Shown here: positions 1 to 5,210 of the stretch, piece after piece | Position numbering within the stretch: the first letter of the stretch is position 1 | Layout: every line of letters begins with the position of its first letter | Origin: UBA2289 sp041677365 | GTDB taxonomy: Bacteria > Bacillota_I > Bacilli_A > Izemoplasmatales > Hujiaoplasmataceae | Assembly (NCBI GenBank): GCA_041677365.1 | Contig: JBAYQC010000039.1 | Coordinates: forward strand, 1 to 11,718 | Length of the DNA: 11,718 nt | Direction: 5' to 3' | Translations under genes and position numbers: made by a program | Notes under the pieces: model-generated | What the model was told of the DNA's origin: nothing | The model's input: the letters and a program-made list of their open reading frames with translations, nothing else | Database searches by the model: none

Positions 1-186
1 TAGAAGTGCATCTCTTGAACTAATTACTCCACCGATATAATATGGTAAACCACAATTAGCAAAAGAGATAAACTCGCCTCTTTCAAGCATGATAATCTCT
101 GCGTTTTCATCTAACCTTCTCAGCCTAGTGGCAGTTGAAGCTCCGCCGGCAACGCCACCGATAATAATAATTTTTTTATTTTTCAT
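1..186 (-). CDS. CoA-disulfide reductase-type FAD/NAD(P)H oxidoreductase, N-terminal part (cut by window edge)
   Basis: The 62 visible residues open with a Rossmann FAD-binding segment (IIIIGGVAGGAS, residues 6-17). They then carry SFANCGLPYY (41-50), the active-site signature of coenzyme A-disulfide reductases, with the redox cysteine at residue 45. Family enzymes use NAD(P)H to reduce CoA disulfide or related persulfides in the cytoplasm. NADH oxidases of the same superfamily have a different cysteine context (SFxxCG followed by other residues), so CoA-disulfide reductase is preferred. Some members carry a C-terminal rhodanese domain, which cannot be judged because the rest lies beyond position 1. 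The ATG at 184-186 follows a GGAGG ribosome site at 193-197, and a promoter lies just upstream at 213-241. The gene is transcribed away from rpsD and separated from it by a terminator. Confidence 0.85.
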   Translation of the reverse strand, partial: MKNKKIIIIGGVAGGASTATRLRRLDENAEIIMLERGEFISFANCGLPYYIGGVISSRDALL

Positions 187-212
187 CTCATTCCTCCAAT
201 TTACCCTCATTG

Positions 213-241
213 ATTTTACTCCCGCGTTGAATATTTGTCAA
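213..241 (-). promoter_or_regulatory. Promoter of the CoA-disulfide reductase-type gene
   Basis: Read on the minus strand, a perfect -35 box TTGACA (236-241) is followed after exactly 17 bp by a -10 box TAAAAT (213-218). The GGAGG site and ATG lie about 20-30 bp downstream. This is a standard housekeeping-sigma promoter. It sits just past the rpsD terminator, so the gene should be expressed independently of rpsD. Confidence 0.8.
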
Positions 242-253
242 ATTAAAAGCAAT

Positions 254-281
254 AAAAAAACCAAGTTTTCACTTGGTTTTT
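254..281 (-). terminator. Intrinsic terminator of rpsD
   Basis: The inverted repeat CCAAGT (261-266) / ACTTGG (271-276) has a 4-nt loop and is extended by an A-run against a T-run. On the minus strand the 3' arm is followed by seven Ts, making a clear rho-independent terminator starting about 10 bp after the rpsD stop codon. The flanking A/T runs could also allow some termination on the plus strand, but no plus-strand gene enters it. Confidence 0.85.
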
Positions 282-289
282 CGTAATTT

Positions 290-889
290 TTATTTGTTGT
301 ATAACTCAACGATTAAGTTTTCTTTGATTTCAGGTAAAATTTCATTTCTTTCAGGTAAACGAGTGTAAGTAGCTGTTACTTTTTCATCGTTGAAATCAAT
401 GTATTCTTGACGAGATACGACTGCTTCTAAAGAATCTTTTACGATTTTTAAACTCTTTGATTTTTCCTTTAAAGAAATTACTTGGCCAGGTTTAACTCTA
501 ATTGATGGAATTGTTGCTTTCTTATCATCTAAAAGAATATGACCATGGTTTACCAATTGTCTAGCTTGTTGTCTAGTTCTAGCGAAACCAGCGCGGTATA
601 CTAAGTTATCTAATCTTGATTCTAGTAAGAATAAGAAGTTTTCACCTTGTTTACCTTGCATTTTCTTAGCTTCATTGAATGTCTTGCGGAATTGTTTTTC
701 GTTTACACCATAAGTAAAACGCACTCTTTGTTTTTCTTGTAACTGTAATCCGTACTCAGAAACTTTCTTTCTTCTTTGTCCGTGTTGTCCTGGTGCATAT
801 GGGCGTTTGTTTAACTCTTTTCCTGTTTCAGAAATTGAGTAGGATAAACGACGACTTTTTTTCCATTCCGACCCTGTAAATCTTGACAT
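290..889 (-). CDS. rpsD: 30S ribosomal protein S4
   Basis: The 199-residue product has the usual length of bacterial S4. This protein binds the 5' domain of 16S rRNA early in small-subunit assembly. The N-terminus (MSRFTGSEWKKSRRL, then KRPYAPGQHGQRRKK and EYGLQLQEKQRVR) matches the Firmicutes form. That form lacks the zinc-binding CxxC cluster present in zinc-type S4 proteins. The S4 RNA-binding domain spans roughly residues 89-150 (ESRLDNLVYRAGFARTR, then VNHGHILLD). The ATG at 887-889 has a strong AAGGAGGA ribosome site at 896-903. The gene is alone in its transcription unit, with a consensus promoter at 1075-1103, a leader of roughly 180 nt and a terminator after it. That layout is typical of autogenously controlled rpsD genes such as the one in Bacillus subtilis. 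Confidence 0.98.
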   Translation of the reverse strand: MSRFTGSEWKKSRRLSYSISETGKELNKRPYAPGQHGQRRKKVSEYGLQLQEKQRVRFTYGVNEKQFRKTFNEAKKMQGKQGENFLFLLESRLDNLVYRAGFARTRQQARQLVNHGHILLDDKKATIPSIRVKPGQVISLKEKSKSLKIVKDSLEAVVSRQEYIDFNDEKVTATYTRLPERNEILPEIKENLIVELYNK

Positions 890-1068
890 ATATTATCCTC
901 CTTTTTAAAAATTTTACGTTTGTAATTTGAGGAGCCTTATTACAATCTAGATTGATCTGTTCTGATGGTTTCTTGTTAAGCAGTTAACAGTACTTCCAAA
1001 CCAGTGTATCCTGGAACAATCAAAATCCATAAATTGCGATAAAACAACTGCTTTTTATTACATGCGCA
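890..1068 (-). promoter_or_regulatory. Structured 5' leader of rpsD, probable S4-binding autoregulatory element
   Basis: About 180 nt lie between the expected transcription start (near 1068) and rpsD. On the minus strand I can draw three elements. A long-range 8-bp stem pairs AAGCAGUU (1046-1053) with AACUGCUU (978-985). A CCAG/CUGG hairpin (1001-1014) lies inside it. A 7-bp hairpin UUGUAAU/AUUACAA (939-945 with 920-926) sits just before the ribosome site. The 12-nt loop of this last hairpin contains CUCCUC (929-934), which can form 5 bp with the AAGGAGGA ribosome site at 896-903, giving a pseudoknot that would hide it. Autogenous control of rpsD by S4 binding to the leader is known in Bacillus subtilis. 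That this leader works the same way is inferred from position and pairing. Confidence 0.65.
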
Positions 1069-1074
1069 CAAAAT

Positions 1075-1103
1075 ATTATAACTTAAGGCTTATAAAATGT
1101 CAA
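1075..1103 (-). promoter_or_regulatory. Consensus promoter of rpsD
   Basis: On the minus strand TTGACA (1098-1103) and TATAAT (1075-1080) are both perfect matches to the housekeeping-sigma consensus and are separated by the ideal 17 bp. This is the strongest promoter in the window, as expected for a ribosomal protein gene. The -35 box lies within the last codons of msrC (GTT GAC ATT), and the -10 box is just past the msrC stop. Confidence 0.92.
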
Positions 1104-1533
1104 CTAAAAGCTTCACCAGTGCTTCCAACTCTGTTTTTAGCGTTTCATCAAAGCGATTATACTTAGGACTATCAATGTCTAGAACCCCTAAAAGTTGATT
1201 GTTTTTTATGATTGGTATGACAATTTCTGAATTTGAGTTACAGTCACAAGGAATGTGTCCAGTGAACTCATGAACGTTATCTACAACCATAGTTTTTCTT
1301 TCTTTAGCGGCTATGCCACAAACGCCTTTACCCATATCAATTAAGGTAACCGCAGACTTTCCTTGGAAGGGGCCTAAGAAAAGATTTTTACCATCATATA
1401 GATAGATTCCAACCCAGTTTAAGTCTTCAACATGTTCCATAATAATCGCGGTAAAATTTGCGTAATTAGAAATTGGATTCAAATTTTTATCAAGAAATAA
1501 CTCTGTTGCTTGAAACAATATTTCGTTTTTCAT
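1090..1533 (-). CDS. msrC: Free methionine-R-sulfoxide reductase (GAF-domain protein)
   Basis: The protein is a single GAF domain of 147 residues, the usual size of fRMsr enzymes, which reduce free methionine-R-sulfoxide in the cytoplasm. Family signatures are WVGIYLY, FLGPFQGKSA, GKGVCG (Cys72), GHIPCDCNSNSEIVIP (Cys96, Cys98) and LLGVLDIDSP. From its 24-residue spacing to Cys72, Cys96 aligns with the catalytic Cys118 of the E. coli enzyme and Cys72 with its Cys94. The position matching E. coli Cys84 is Val62 here, so one of the three classical cysteines is missing, while an extra Cys98 lies beside the catalytic one. The ATG at 1531-1533 is preferred over an upstream in-frame TTG at 1557. 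It has a GGAG site 9 nt away, and the TTG lies upstream of that site. A promoter precedes the gene at 1560-1588, divergent from thiI. Transcripts may run on into rpsD because no terminator separates them. Confidence 0.9.
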   Translation of the reverse strand: MKNEILFQATELFLDKNLNPISNYANFTAIIMEHVEDLNWVGIYLYDGKNLFLGPFQGKSAVTLIDMGKGVCGIAAKERKTMVVDNVHEFTGHIPCDCNSNSEIVIPIIKNNQLLGVLDIDSPKYNRFDETLKTELEALVKLLVDIL

Positions 1534-1559
1534 TTTATCAAACTCCTTTGCTTCCAAAT

Positions 1560-1588
1560 ATTATAAAATATCTCAAGATAAATGGCAA
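1560..1588 (-). promoter_or_regulatory. Promoter of msrC
   Basis: On the minus strand TTGCCA (1583-1588) and a perfect TATAAT (1560-1565) are 17 bp apart, about 30 bp upstream of the msrC ATG. The msrC transcript would carry only a short leader with the AAAGGAG ribosome site. Confidence 0.8.
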
Positions 1589-1634
1589 TAAATATGATAA
1601 AATAATAAGGAAAAAGAAAGAAGTGGTGCACATT

Positions 1635-2861
1635 ATGTATGAATATATCATGGTAAGATATGGTGATTTAATCTTAAAAGGTAAAAATCAACATATTTTC
1701 CGACACAATATCAATAACCAAATCGCCCATAAAATGTATGGATTAAACGTTGAAATCGAATTTCAACATGATTTAGTATTTATTAAACTTAATAATAACA
1801 ATGCTCAAGATGTTGTAGATAGATTAAACTTTATCTCCGGACTCAACTCCTACAGTAAATGTTTAAAGTGTGAGTTTGATCTTGATAAAATTGCTGAAAG
1901 AGCAATCGAACTTTTAAAATATGAGATTAATGCAGAAACCACTTTCAAAGTTGAAACTAAAAGAGCGGATAAGTCTGTTCCCTTAAAATCACTAGAAGTA
2001 TCCAACCTTGTTAGTAAGAAAGTCTTAAGAGAAGTCCCTAATTTAATCGTTGATGTTAGGCATCCCAAGAAGACTCTCAATATAGAAATTCGTAAAGAGG
2101 GAACTTATGTATTTACTGATAAAATCCCTGGCATTGGAGGTTTTCCAACCTCAACTGGAGGAAGAGCAATGCTTTTAATAAGCGGGGGTATTGATTCTCC
2201 AGTAGCTGGATATTTAACTATGAATACCGGACTTGAAATTGAATGCATTCATTTTGAATCTTCGCCATTAACGCCAATTGAATCGGTTCAAAAAGTAATT
2301 GATTTGGTTCAAGTCTTGGCTAAATACGCTCCAAGTTCAAAAATCAAACTTCATCTAGTTCCGTTTAGAGAAATTCATGAAGAAATCTTAACAAAAATTC
2401 CTGAACCCTATATCATAACCATTATGAGGAGAATGATGTATAGATTAGCTGAGGCACTGGCAAAAAAGAACAACTGTAAAGCTATTGTTTCAGGGGATTC
2501 AATTGGACAAGTTGCTTCACAGACTTTGGAGAGTCTAATCACCGTTCAATCTGTCGTTGATACGCTAGTTATTAGACCCTTAGCTGCGCTCGATAAAAAT
2601 GAAATTATCAAAATAGCTAAAAAAATTAAAACTTATACAATATCTAACCGACCCTTTTCTGACTGTTGTACAGTTTATGTTCCAAAACGTCCGGTAATTA
2701 AACCTACTGTTGAAAGAGCTTTAGAGTTTGAACAATTTTTCGATTATAGCAAATACCTTAAAACAGCTACTAAAAATACAATTACTATTGAAATCAATGA
2801 AAGAAAAACTCTGAACATTATCGATCAAGGCATGAGTGTTTCTGAAGTATTTAAAAAATGA
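1635..2861 (+). CDS. thiI: tRNA 4-thiouridine / thiazole sulfurtransferase ThiI (no rhodanese domain)
   Basis: The 408-residue protein uses ATP to adenylate U8 of tRNA and transfers persulfide sulfur to make 4-thiouridine. In many bacteria it also supplies sulfur for the thiamine thiazole. It has the N-terminal ferredoxin-like segment (MYEYIMVRYGDLILKGKN), a THUMP domain at roughly 60-165, and a PP-loop ATP-pyrophosphatase domain with the SGGIDSPVAGY loop (SGGIDS at 183-188). The conserved SDCCTVYVPKRP stretch has cysteines at 344-345. The protein stops after the PP-loop domain, so the C-terminal rhodanese domain of E. coli ThiI is absent, as in Bacillus. An external persulfide donor is therefore likely, but no cysteine desulfurase is next to it. 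The frame is open upstream, but conservation begins at MYEYIM. The ATG at 1635 has only a weak site (GGTG, 1625-1628), and GTG codons at 1623 and 1626 are alternatives. The stop TGA overlaps the next ATG. Confidence 0.95.
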   Translation: MYEYIMVRYGDLILKGKNQHIFRHNINNQIAHKMYGLNVEIEFQHDLVFIKLNNNNAQDVVDRLNFISGLNSYSKCLKCEFDLDKIAERAIELLKYEINAETTFKVETKRADKSVPLKSLEVSNLVSKKVLREVPNLIVDVRHPKKTLNIEIRKEGTYVFTDKIPGIGGFPTSTGGRAMLLISGGIDSPVAGYLTMNTGLEIECIHFESSPLTPIESVQKVIDLVQVLAKYAPSSKIKLHLVPFREIHEEILTKIPEPYIITIMRRMMYRLAEALAKKNNCKAIVSGDSIGQVASQTLESLITVQSVVDTLVIRPLAALDKNEIIKIAKKIKTYTISNRPFSDCCTVYVPKRPVIKPTVERALEFEQFFDYSKYLKTATKNTITIEINERKTLNIIDQGMSVSEVFKK

Positions 2862-5152
2862 TTAAATTAGAAACAAATAGATTGCTTATAAGACGATTTA
2901 AACCGGGTGATATAAATGATTTTTTTGAATATGCTAAGTTAGATACCGTAGGACCAATGGCAGGATGGTTACCACATCCAAACATTGAGCATTCACAAAA
3001 AATCCTTTCCAGTTTTATCACTAGTGACGAAGTCTTTGCGATTGAATTAAAACAAAGTCACAAACTGATTGGATCGATTGGATTGCATAAGGTAAATGTT
3101 GATAATATCTATCAAGGGTATGAACTTGGATATGTCTTGTCTCCCACTTATCAACATCAAGGTTATATGCAAGAAGCGGTCACAAGAATTATTGATTATG
3201 GATTTTTAGATTTAAAAATCAAAGAACTAGCCATATCTCATTTTATTAAAAATTTTCCATCGGAAAAACTAATAAAAAAATTTCCCTTTAAATTTCAAAG
3301 AGAAATCGATTATGAGACTAGAGATTATGGGAATATTACCAGTAAGTTTTATATTATGAAAGACAATGATTATATAAATATGAGGAGGAACAAAATGAAA
3401 GTTTGGAATTTAGACAAGTTGTATTTAGGATTTGATGATCCTAATTACCAAAAAGACTTAGCAAAGGTTGATGAACTGATAGCTAAGATTAACAAACAAG
3501 AATCACTTTTAACAAACTATGAGCAAAAACAAGAAAAACTACTAAACTATCTTAAACAAGAAATTGAGTTTTCACTAGTAGTAAGGAAGCTATTTCACTT
3601 TGCATCTTTAACCCAATCGGTAGAAAGTACTAATCCTTTAGCTAGTAAAAACACCGCTATTTTAAGAAGAAAACTTACAGAATTAACAAAGGTTCAAACC
3701 ATTTTTACTAAATGGATTGCAAATTATCCAGAAATTGATCAGGATATTGCAAGTAATGATTTTCTAAAAGAACATGAGTTTTATTTAAAAGAAATTCAAG
3801 AAGAAGCTAAACATCTTTTAAGTGACGATTTAGAATTGATAATTGCGAAATTAAGACAAACTGGTTCAAGTGCTTGGTCGATTCTTCAATCACTTTTAAC
3901 TTCAACATTAGAAGTCGAATACGACGGTAAAATCATCACTTTATCTGAAGTAAGAAACCTTGCGGAAGATAAGGATCAAGACGTCCGTAAAAAAGCTTTT
4001 GAAGCTGAGATAAAAGCTTATGAAAAAATTGATAAGTCAATAGCTGCGGCTTTAAACTCAATTAAAGGTGAAGTTAACACCATATCTGAAGCTAGAGGTT
4101 TTCCAAGTCCTTTAGATCAAGCTCTCCACATGAGCAGAATGCAAAGAGAAACCCTTACAGCTATGCAAGAAGCAGTAAAGGATTATTATGAAGTGTTTAG
4201 AGCTTACTTAAAAAGAAAAGCTAAACTTTTAGGTCATAAAAACGGTTTACCTTTCTATGATTTGAACGCACCTATCGGTTCCTTCAATAAACACTTTACC
4301 ATTGAAGAAGCTAATGATTATGTCTTAAAGAATTTTTCAACATTTTCCCCTAATTTAGCTAATCTAGCTAAACGAGCATTTACGGAAAATTGGATTGATT
4401 ACACACCGAGAAAAGGAAAAAGAGGCGGAGCATTCTGTTCAAATATGCACGAAATTAAAGAAAGTCGAATCATGACTAATTTCACCGGAGCTTTTGGAGA
4501 TATGCTTACACTTTCACATGAATTAGGACATGCTTATCATGGTGATACAATCTTTAACGAAAGTATTTTAAATAGTTCATACACAATGCCAGTAGCGGAA
4601 ACCGCTTCAACTTTCTGTGAAACAATCGTAAATAAAGCAGCGATTAAAGATGCTCAAACCAAAGATGAAAAAATCTTTTTATTAGAATCAGCAATCCAAG
4701 GATACACTGCAGTTGTAATTGATATTATGTCACGTTTCATCTTTGAAAGAAGTGTATTTGAAGGAAGAAAAGAAACTGTATATGATGTTGATGAATTAAA
4801 AGAATTGATGATTAAAGCTCAAAAAGAAACCTATGGTGATGGTTTAGATCAAGATAACTTACATCCTTATATGTGGATTCCTAAACCTCATTATTACAGT
4901 GGTGGATTGAGTTATTATAACTTCCCTTATACTTTCGGATTGTTATTTGCAAAAGGACTTTATGCAAAATATCTAGAAGATAAAAAAGAATTTGTAAAAA
5001 ATTATGATTTATTATTAGCAGCTACGGGAAAAATGTCAGTGGAAGATGTTGCTAAATTGATGAATATTGACGTTACTAAAAAAGCTTTCTGGGTTAGTTC
5101 TTTGGAAATGTTAAAAGAAGATATTGAAGAATTTTTAGAATTAACAAAATAA
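2858..5152 (+). CDS. GNAT acetyltransferase (RimJ/RimL type) whose frame continues without a stop into PepF
   Basis: Residues 1 to about 172 form a RimJ/RimL-like GNAT domain (Acetyltransf_3 type). It starts LETNRLLIRRFKPGD, has the acetyl-CoA binding region ELGYVLSPTYQHQGYMQEAV, and ends in the family's usual YGNITSKFYIM. Family members transfer acetyl groups from acetyl-CoA to N-termini, amino acids or small amines; the substrate here is unknown. The ATG overlaps the thiI stop (ATGA), suggesting translational coupling. The frame shows no stop where such proteins normally end. It passes through KDNDYINMRRNK, encoded by the PepF ribosome site, into the PepF methionine (residue 180), giving a possible 764-residue fusion. 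TAA (3375-3377) and TGA (3381-3383) occur at the junction only in the +1 frame. Either a genuine fusion plus internal start, or a lost stop or indel, could explain this. The GNAT identity is firm; the fused product is uncertain. Confidence 0.75.
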   Translation: MIKLETNRLLIRRFKPGDINDFFEYAKLDTVGPMAGWLPHPNIEHSQKILSSFITSDEVFAIELKQSHKLIGSIGLHKVNVDNIYQGYELGYVLSPTYQHQGYMQEAVTRIIDYGFLDLKIKELAISHFIKNFPSEKLIKKFPFKFQREIDYETRDYGNITSKFYIMKDNDYINMRRNKMKVWNLDKLYLGFDDPNYQKDLAKVDELIAKINKQESLLTNYEQKQEKLLNYLKQEIEFSLVVRKLFHFASLTQSVESTNPLASKNTAILRRKLTELTKVQTIFTKWIANYPEIDQDIASNDFLKEHEFYLKEIQEEAKHLLSDDLELIIAKLRQTGSSAWSILQSLLTSTLEVEYDGKIITLSEVRNLAEDKDQDVRKKAFEAEIKAYEKIDKSIAAALNSIKGEVNTISEARGFPSPLDQALHMSRMQRETLTAMQEAVKDYYEVFRAYLKRKAKLLGHKNGLPFYDLNAPIGSFNKHFTIEEANDYVLKNFSTFSPNLANLAKRAFTENWIDYTPRKGKRGGAFCSNMHEIKESRIMTNFTGAFGDMLTLSHELGHAYHGDTIFNESILNSSYTMPVAETASTFCETIVNKAAIKDAQTKDEKIFLLESAIQGYTAVVIDIMSRFIFERSVFEGRKETVYDVDELKELMIKAQKETYGDGLDQDNLHPYMWIPKPHYYSGGLSYYNFPYTFGLLFAKGLYAKYLEDKKEFVKNYDLLLAATGKMSVEDVAKLMNIDVTKKAFWVSSLEMLKEDIEEFLELTK
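3382..3388 (+). promoter_or_regulatory. Strong internal ribosome binding site for pepF
   Basis: GAGGAGG lies 6 nt before the ATG at 3395, ideal spacing for initiation, and the most ribosome-site-like sequence in the operon. It lies inside the continuing GNAT reading frame, where it encodes Met-Arg-Arg. Its presence argues that PepF is made as a separate protein whatever becomes of the upstream frame. Confidence 0.85.
3395..5152 (+). CDS. pepF: Oligoendopeptidase F (M3 family zinc metallopeptidase)
   Basis: From the internal ATG the product is 585 residues, the normal length for a PepF/M3B oligoendopeptidase. These cytoplasmic enzymes cut short peptides of roughly 7-17 residues. The N-terminal half is helical and begins MKVWNLDKLYLGFDDP. 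The catalytic domain has HELGH at 375-379, giving two zinc-ligand histidines and the general-base Glu376. The third zinc ligand is probably Glu402 in AETAS. The substrate-side Tyr-rich stretch SYYNFPYTFG follows. All expected catalytic residues are present. The start at 3395 is chosen for its GAGGAGG site and for homology beginning there. The same frame is open upstream into the GNAT gene. The next gene begins 58 bp downstream with no obvious terminator between, so cotranscription is likely. Confidence 0.95.
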   Translation: MKVWNLDKLYLGFDDPNYQKDLAKVDELIAKINKQESLLTNYEQKQEKLLNYLKQEIEFSLVVRKLFHFASLTQSVESTNPLASKNTAILRRKLTELTKVQTIFTKWIANYPEIDQDIASNDFLKEHEFYLKEIQEEAKHLLSDDLELIIAKLRQTGSSAWSILQSLLTSTLEVEYDGKIITLSEVRNLAEDKDQDVRKKAFEAEIKAYEKIDKSIAAALNSIKGEVNTISEARGFPSPLDQALHMSRMQRETLTAMQEAVKDYYEVFRAYLKRKAKLLGHKNGLPFYDLNAPIGSFNKHFTIEEANDYVLKNFSTFSPNLANLAKRAFTENWIDYTPRKGKRGGAFCSNMHEIKESRIMTNFTGAFGDMLTLSHELGHAYHGDTIFNESILNSSYTMPVAETASTFCETIVNKAAIKDAQTKDEKIFLLESAIQGYTAVVIDIMSRFIFERSVFEGRKETVYDVDELKELMIKAQKETYGDGLDQDNLHPYMWIPKPHYYSGGLSYYNFPYTFGLLFAKGLYAKYLEDKKEFVKNYDLLLAATGKMSVEDVAKLMNIDVTKKAFWVSSLEMLKEDIEEFLELTK

Positions 5153-5210
5153 TCCCAAGAAAACTCCTAACTTAATTGTTTATATTAATGAAGAGGCAAA
5201 GGAGGATTAT

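Noticed and set aside
89..286. Plus-strand open frame of 65 codons
   Set aside because: It lies opposite the clearly conserved flavoenzyme N-terminus, its promoter and the rpsD terminator. It has no ribosome site and low-complexity content.
943..954. Perfect 12-bp palindrome CAATCTAGATTG as a regulator binding site
   Set aside because: It lies in the transcribed rpsD leader and overlaps the proposed hairpin arm, so an RNA-structure role is more likely than an operator.
1473..1634. Possible N-terminal extension of ThiI by 54 residues
   Set aside because: It would overlap the msrC start and its promoter, matches nothing in ThiI, and the family's N-terminus begins at the ATG at 1635.
1850..2080. 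Minus-strand open frame inside thiI
   Set aside because: Antisense shadow of a well conserved gene, with no ribosome site or recognisable motif.
2859..2861. TGA as a reassigned tryptophan codon (mycoplasma code)
   Set aside because: All genes are full length under the standard code with TGG for tryptophan. This TGA falls where ThiI should end, although a TAG two codons later makes it weak evidence on its own.
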